Below, piece by piece: positions 5,338-8,748 of a DNA stretch of 8,748 nucleotides. The stretch covers positions 1 to 8,748 of the forward strand of contig JAISWN010000230.1 in assembly GCA_031271075.1 (NCBI GenBank). Direction: 5' to 3'. This DNA is from Treponema sp. (lineage in GTDB: Bacteria; Spirochaetota; Spirochaetia; Treponematales; Breznakiellaceae). The notes beneath the pieces are model-generated. The model saw only the letters and a program-made list of their open reading frames with translations. It was not told the DNA's origin and ran no database searches. Within the stretch, counting starts at the first letter, position 1. Every line of letters begins with the position of its first letter. The translations under genes were made by a program, and so were the position numbers.

Positions 5338-8073
5338 ATGATACAGATGCTCTTTTCGCTCCGTTACAAGGCCCAGCTTCGCCGGACCCGGCCCGCCCTG
5401 GTTTCCTCGCTGGAGGAGTCCATCGCCGCCTCCATTAAGGCTTCCGGGGGCAGCATCCGGCTGGAGCAAAAGTCCATCGCCGCTTTTTTTGACGAAAGCG
5501 CCGCCGCCTTCTGGCTGGATCTGCTCTGTATCGTGGAAAACCTGATGCAGTCTTTGGAAGAGGCCGCTCCGGAACTGTACGGCCACATCTGCGTTATTGC
5601 CCAGAATCTTTCCGAAGAAACCATGCAGCTGCTTCCCCAGATGTTTCCCGCCGGTTCGGGCGAGACCGGGATATGGTGCGCCGTTTCGGTACAGAAGGCC
5701 CTGGCGCCCTATATCATCTTCGACGCCCCGCTTGCCTGGTCCGAAGACCGCCCCCTGGTATCAGGCTATGCCCGGATCAGGGGCGTCAAGACCTGGTCCC
5801 GGACGGAAAATCCCTCCGCCGAAAAGATCCGGCAGCTCCTTGACGGCGGGGACCGGCGGAACACGGTGCTCCTGGGGGCGGAATTTACGGGGAAACGGGA
5901 CAGCCTGTACCGTTTCTGCGAAAAGCGGATGGCCGGCTTCCCCCCGCTGATAATCCGTTTCGGCTCCGGGGGCCGGGGCCTCTGCTGCCTTGCCGACGCC
6001 TGCAGCCGGCAGATCCGCTCCGCCCTGAAGAACACCGAGGCCCCGGAGGAATTGGATACCCTGGCGGCCCATATCTTCCGGGAACGGCTGCGGGACAGCT
6101 TTTCGCCCTATTTAATCCAGAAGGGAAGGCGCTTTTTCTATCTATTGCTTAAATCCTATATCACCGCCGCCGAGGGGCGCGGCGTTTCCCCCATAATCAT
6201 CCTGGAAAACATCCACCGGGCGGACGAGACGGCGCGGGAGGTGTTTCAGGACACCTACGCGGCCCTTTCCCATAAGGGGCCGGACAAATCCGGAAACGGT
6301 GTTCCCGTCCTCAATGTGTACGGTACCTGCGCCGGCGAAGGCTGCCTCAGAAACTGGGAAGGGGTCTTTTCCCACATCATCCGGTTTCCCGGGCCGGATT
6401 ATTCCGCCCCCTGGGAAGAAACCCTGCCCGGGGATCTGTGGGAAATTGCCTATCTCTGTGAACTGCTGCGGCCCTATTTCCCCGGCGCCCTTATCCCCCA
6501 GCTCATCGCCGAGGAGGGAAAGAACCCCCGGATGATCTCCCGGGCCTTTGGCCTTTTGGCCGATGCGGGGGTTATCGACGACCCCGCGGATCCCCGGCCC
6601 CGGCTCCATAAGTTTACCCGGAAGGCGGAACGGGCGCTGCGGAACAGGACGGATCTGCTCCGCTCTATGGTACGAAACCGCCTTCTTACATGGGTGGCGG
6701 CGGGGAAGCTTGAGCCCTGTTTTAATCTCCTCAAGGCCCTGGCCGATCTGGGGGGCGGGGGAAACGACGGGCTCATCCTGGACAGTATCTACGGGGATCT
6801 GAGCAATAACACCTACAGAAGTATCGAAACGGCGATAGACAGGGGAAGCTTCGGCGCCATTGTCGGGGCAGACCGGGTTCCGGCGCTGCTCTCTATCTTT
6901 AAGACCCTCAAGGCCCTTATCCACGGGAACGAGGCGGCGATACGGGAAGCCTTTCAGGAACCCTACCCCGATCAGATCGGCTTTCCCGGCTACAGGGCCC
7001 AGATAATGACCAATCTTGCCAGCTTCAGCCTGGGGAAATACGACATCGCCGGCGCCTCCGAGGTGATTAAAGAATCGATACTGTTGAACCAGCATGTACA
7101 GGGCCGCGGTCTTGCCCACGCCTACCGCCTGTTTTCCCTGGTAAATCTGGTTAATCAAAAGCTGAACGACGCCATAGACTACTTTACCTTTGCCGTGGAA
7201 AACGCCGAAAAAGCGGAAGACTTTGACGAACTGGCGATAAGCGCCTACTACATGGCGGGGACCCTCTTTCTCTTTGGAAACCTTTCCCGGGCGGAACACT
7301 ATGCCAGACAGGCCGAAGAGGCCGCTTTCCTCTCGGGCCGGCCCGAATGGACGGACCGTTCCCGTTTTCTCCAGGGCCGTTTCCGTTTTGAAAGCGGGCG
7401 CTACAAGGAAGCTTTGGGGATATTCTCCGCCCTGCGGGAGAATCCTTCGGCGCCGGTCTCCGCCGGGGCGGAGAAGACCCTGTCCGCCTGGATCTTCAGG
7501 ACCAACGCCTATCTGCGGAACGATGTCCGCCCGCAGGCGGAGGGGAGTACCGACGCCCGGCTTTTTGAGATTGAGGCGTCCTATCTGGCCGGAGACTACC
7601 GGAAAACCGTGGAGCTGGCGGAACGGATGCAGGCGGATCTGCCCGGCCAGGGATTCCTGTTTATTGAACAGCCCGACTGGCACAGCGGTTTTTCCCAGTG
7701 CGAGCTGCTCCTCTTTCCCTGCCGGGCCTTCTGGGAGCGCCTGGTTTCCGCCTATCAGGCCCTGGCCTTAAGCCGGCTTGGTCCCGGTTCCAACCGGGAA
7801 CAGGCGATGCATATGATGGAACGGATCATGCGGGACGAGCGTATGCCCGGAGCGGACCCCAACGACGCCTTCTATTTTTACGCCTACTACCGCATCCTCT
7901 TGGAACACGGCGCCACCGAGGTCGATATGAACACCGCCATCAGCCTGGCCTTTAAGCGGCTCCAAAGCCGGGCCAGCCGTATCGACGACATTGAAACCAG
8001 GCGGGTTTTTCTGACCCTGAACTACTGGAACGGTATGATGGGCGCCGCCGCCAAGGAACATAAGTTAATCTGA
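5338..8073 (+). CDS. STAND-like ATPase with C-terminal TPR region
   Basis: This 911-residue protein, probably cytoplasmic, has no signal peptide or membrane segment. Residues 1-165 form an alpha/beta domain of uncertain type; its position ahead of an ATPase and TPRs recalls the degenerate cyclase or sensor domains of such proteins. A P-loop-like GAEFTGKR (180-187) follows, then SPIIILENIHRADE (284-297), which matches the 'DDLHWAD' Walker B block of AAA_16/STAND ATPases such as MalT. After a helical linker, roughly 500-760 is rich in TPR-like helix pairs (SLGKYDIAGASEVIKES, LNDAIDYFTFAVENAEKAE, LFGNLSRAEHYARQAEEAA, FESGRYKEALGIFSALRE). Walker A ends in Arg instead of Ser/Thr, and Walker B has Glu-Asn for Asp-Asp, so ATP hydrolysis is doubtful. 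No output domain such as HTH is visible. The ATG at 5338 has a weak AAAGG 12 bases upstream; a second Met is codon 4. The stop abuts repeat copy 3. Confidence 0.8.
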   Translation: MIQMLFSLRYKAQLRRTRPALVSSLEESIAASIKASGGSIRLEQKSIAAFFDESAAAFWLDLLCIVENLMQSLEEAAPELYGHICVIAQNLSEETMQLLPQMFPAGSGETGIWCAVSVQKALAPYIIFDAPLAWSEDRPLVSGYARIRGVKTWSRTENPSAEKIRQLLDGGDRRNTVLLGAEFTGKRDSLYRFCEKRMAGFPPLIIRFGSGGRGLCCLADACSRQIRSALKNTEAPEELDTLAAHIFRERLRDSFSPYLIQKGRRFFYLLLKSYITAAEGRGVSPIIILENIHRADETAREVFQDTYAALSHKGPDKSGNGVPVLNVYGTCAGEGCLRNWEGVFSHIIRFPGPDYSAPWEETLPGDLWEIAYLCELLRPYFPGALIPQLIAEEGKNPRMISRAFGLLADAGVIDDPADPRPRLHKFTRKAERALRNRTDLLRSMVRNRLLTWVAAGKLEPCFNLLKALADLGGGGNDGLILDSIYGDLSNNTYRSIETAIDRGSFGAIVGADRVPALLSIFKTLKALIHGNEAAIREAFQEPYPDQIGFPGYRAQIMTNLASFSLGKYDIAGASEVIKESILLNQHVQGRGLAHAYRLFSLVNLVNQKLNDAIDYFTFAVENAEKAEDFDELAISAYYMAGTLFLFGNLSRAEHYARQAEEAAFLSGRPEWTDRSRFLQGRFRFESGRYKEALGIFSALRENPSAPVSAGAEKTLSAWIFRTNAYLRNDVRPQAEGSTDARLFEIEASYLAGDYRKTVELAERMQADLPGQGFLFIEQPDWHSGFSQCELLLFPCRAFWERLVSAYQALALSRLGPGSNREQAMHMMERIMRDERMPGADPNDAFYFYAYYRILLEHGATEVDMNTAISLAFKRLQSRASRIDDIETRRVFLTLNYWNGMMGAAAKEHKLI

Positions 8074-8150
8074 GGGAACCTCTAAAAACTTCAGTTTTTA
8101 GAGGTTTTCGTACCCCATGGAGAAAATTGCATATACGTAATTTGTTACAT
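8074..8150 (-). repeat. Three-hairpin palindromic element, copy 3 (interrupted)
   Basis: These 77 bases equal the reverse complement of 3724-3800 except one base (A at 8135). They include hairpin B, here 8077-8090 with 8093-8106, and one arm of the middle hairpin (starting GGAGAAAATTGC at 8119). The other middle arm and hairpin A are missing, because sequence identity stops at about 8150 where the IS110 left end begins. The element starts directly after the TGA of the upstream gene, so hairpin B may double as that gene's 3' terminator. Confidence 0.8.
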
Positions 8151-8166
8151 GATAAGACAATATGAA

Positions 8167-8235
8167 GTGCCTCCCGTGATATAGACCGCGGGTTTACCTA
8201 CACAGTAGGATTACCGCATATAACACAGGAGGCAC
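8167..8235 (+). promoter_or_regulatory. Structured IS110 left end sequestering the transposase ribosome-binding site
   Basis: GTGCCTCC (8167-8174) pairs perfectly with GGAGGCAC (8228-8235). Inside it, TATA (8180-8183) can pair with 8219-8222, GCGG (8188-8191) with CCGC (8214-8217), and CCTAC (8197-8201) with GTAGG (8205-8209) around ACA. The closing stem contains the AGGAGG that serves the ATG at 8241. In RNA reading through from outside the element, translation would be dampened. The fold with internal loops also resembles the general shape of IS110 bridge RNAs, though the region is short for one. Confidence 0.55.
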
Positions 8236-8240
8236 AAGGA

Positions 8241-8748
8241 ATGAAGGAAGTATACTACGTAGGGCTGGATGTCCACAAGGACAGCATACAGATGGCGGTA
8301 CTAGACAGCCGGAAGAAAGAACCGGTTTTGGCGAAAGGGCTGCCCAACCGGGCGACGAGGATCGTGAAAGAGCTGGCGGGATACCAGGAGAGAGGGAAGG
8401 TCCAGATAGCCTACGAAGCAGGGTGTCTTGGGTATACCCTCTACCGGGAATTGAGCGGATTCGGGTTCGACTGCCGGGTCATCCCGCCAAACACGGTATT
8501 TCACGGCGGGGACGGAGCGGTGAAGACGGACAACCGGGATGCGGTGGACATCGCGTGGATGCTGAGGCGTAACGAGGGGGAGAGCATAGCGATACCGACA
8601 AAAGAGGACGAAGCGACGCGGGACGTGATCCGGTGCCGTGGGGATCTGATGGAAAATCTGAAGGGGATGAAACAACGGCTGTTGAAGTTTCTGCTGAGGA
8701 AGGGGGTGAACTATGAGACGGAGCGGTATTGGACGGGGAAACATTACC
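8241..8748 (+). CDS. IS110-family transposase (DEDD recombinase), N-terminal part
   Basis: An open frame of 169 complete codons runs off the window, so the protein is partial at its C-terminus. The RuvC-like DEDD domain is clear: GLDVHKD with Asp10, YEAG with Glu59, and KTDNRDAVDIA with Asp97 and Asp100. All four catalytic acids are intact. A helical coiled-coil-like stretch begins near residue 130 (NLKGMKQRLLKFLLRKG). The Ser-containing C-terminal Tnp domain lies outside the window. In the family it acts with an element-encoded bridge RNA to recombine donor and target DNA. AGGAGG (8227-8232) precedes the ATG by eight bases and is buried in the hairpin described above. The copy looks intact and recently moved, since the split repeat beside it still matches its sister at 76 of 77 positions. 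Confidence 0.93.
   Translation, partial: MKEVYYVGLDVHKDSIQMAVLDSRKKEPVLAKGLPNRATRIVKELAGYQERGKVQIAYEAGCLGYTLYRELSGFGFDCRVIPPNTVFHGGDGAVKTDNRDAVDIAWMLRRNEGESIAIPTKEDEATRDVIRCRGDLMENLKGMKQRLLKFLLRKGVNYETERYWTGKHY

Larger units (their letters stand above)
8151..8748 (+). mobile_element. IS110-family insertion sequence, left part only
   Basis: The left boundary is placed where identity to repeat copy 2 ends (8150, with scattered matches to about 8156). The element comprises about 90 bases of non-coding left end followed by the transposase gene, and runs past the window edge. No terminal inverted repeats or target duplication are visible, as is usual for IS110 elements, which use RNA-guided recombination at palindromic or repetitive targets. 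Insertion into a hairpin repeat fits that habit. The exact boundary is uncertain by several bases. Confidence 0.75.

Noticed and set aside
5236..5586. N-terminal extension of the OTC frame to 5586
   Set aside because: The extra 117 residues lack OTC similarity and overlap the divergent gene. A good AGGAG precedes the ATG at 5235, which gives the normal family length.
6142..7683. 513-codon open frame on the minus strand inside the ATPase-TPR gene
   Set aside because: It is antisense to a frame with recognisable ATPase and TPR motifs. Its product is rich in Gly, Pro and Arg with no family features, as expected of a shadow frame in GC-rich DNA.

Overview
The window is GC-rich coding DNA interrupted by two AT-richer intergenic stretches. 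Gene content and protein character are most like a treponeme-type spirochaete: a YmdB relative with an unusual metal site, an RseC/SoxR-reducing-type membrane protein, an STAND-like ATPase with TPRs, and an ornithine carbamoyltransferase of the kind also used catabolically. That assignment is an inference from protein character, held with low to moderate confidence. No rRNA, tRNA or CRISPR array is visible.

Layout. (1) 1-169 holds a three-hairpin palindromic element and the 3' end of a minus-strand gene. (2) 170-1204 (-) is a PLP-dependent D-cysteine desulfhydrase/ACC-deaminase family enzyme. Divergent to it, 1291-1782 (+) is a free methionine-(R)-sulfoxide reductase. (3) 1804-3579 (-) is a tightly overlapping three-gene operon, read in the order TPR protein, YmdB-like metallophosphoesterase, RseC-like membrane protein, with a plausible promoter at 3607-3637. 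(4) 3580-4299 is an AT-richer stretch with a second copy of the three-hairpin element (3658-3800), one small conserved-looking ORF (3842-4042), and two GGATT/GTCCG-type inverted repeats. (5) 4300-5235 (-) is ornithine carbamoyltransferase. Divergent to it, 5338-8073 (+) is a 911-residue STAND-like ATPase with a TPR-type C-terminal half. (6) 8074-8150 is a partial third copy of the hairpin element in inverted orientation, broken by an IS110-family insertion sequence. The transposase starts at 8241 and runs off the window.

The main non-genic signal is the repeat element. Each complete copy has two outer hairpins with conserved tips (a CGGTT loop in one, AAACT-GA-AGTTT in the other). The bases of their stems differ between copies but match each other within a copy, and a third, unrelated hairpin lies between them. 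The IS110 element has interrupted one copy. Its left end folds into a long hairpin that buries the transposase ribosome-binding site. No gene-free stretch exceeds 300 bases. The longest are 3580-3841 and 4043-4299, both described below.
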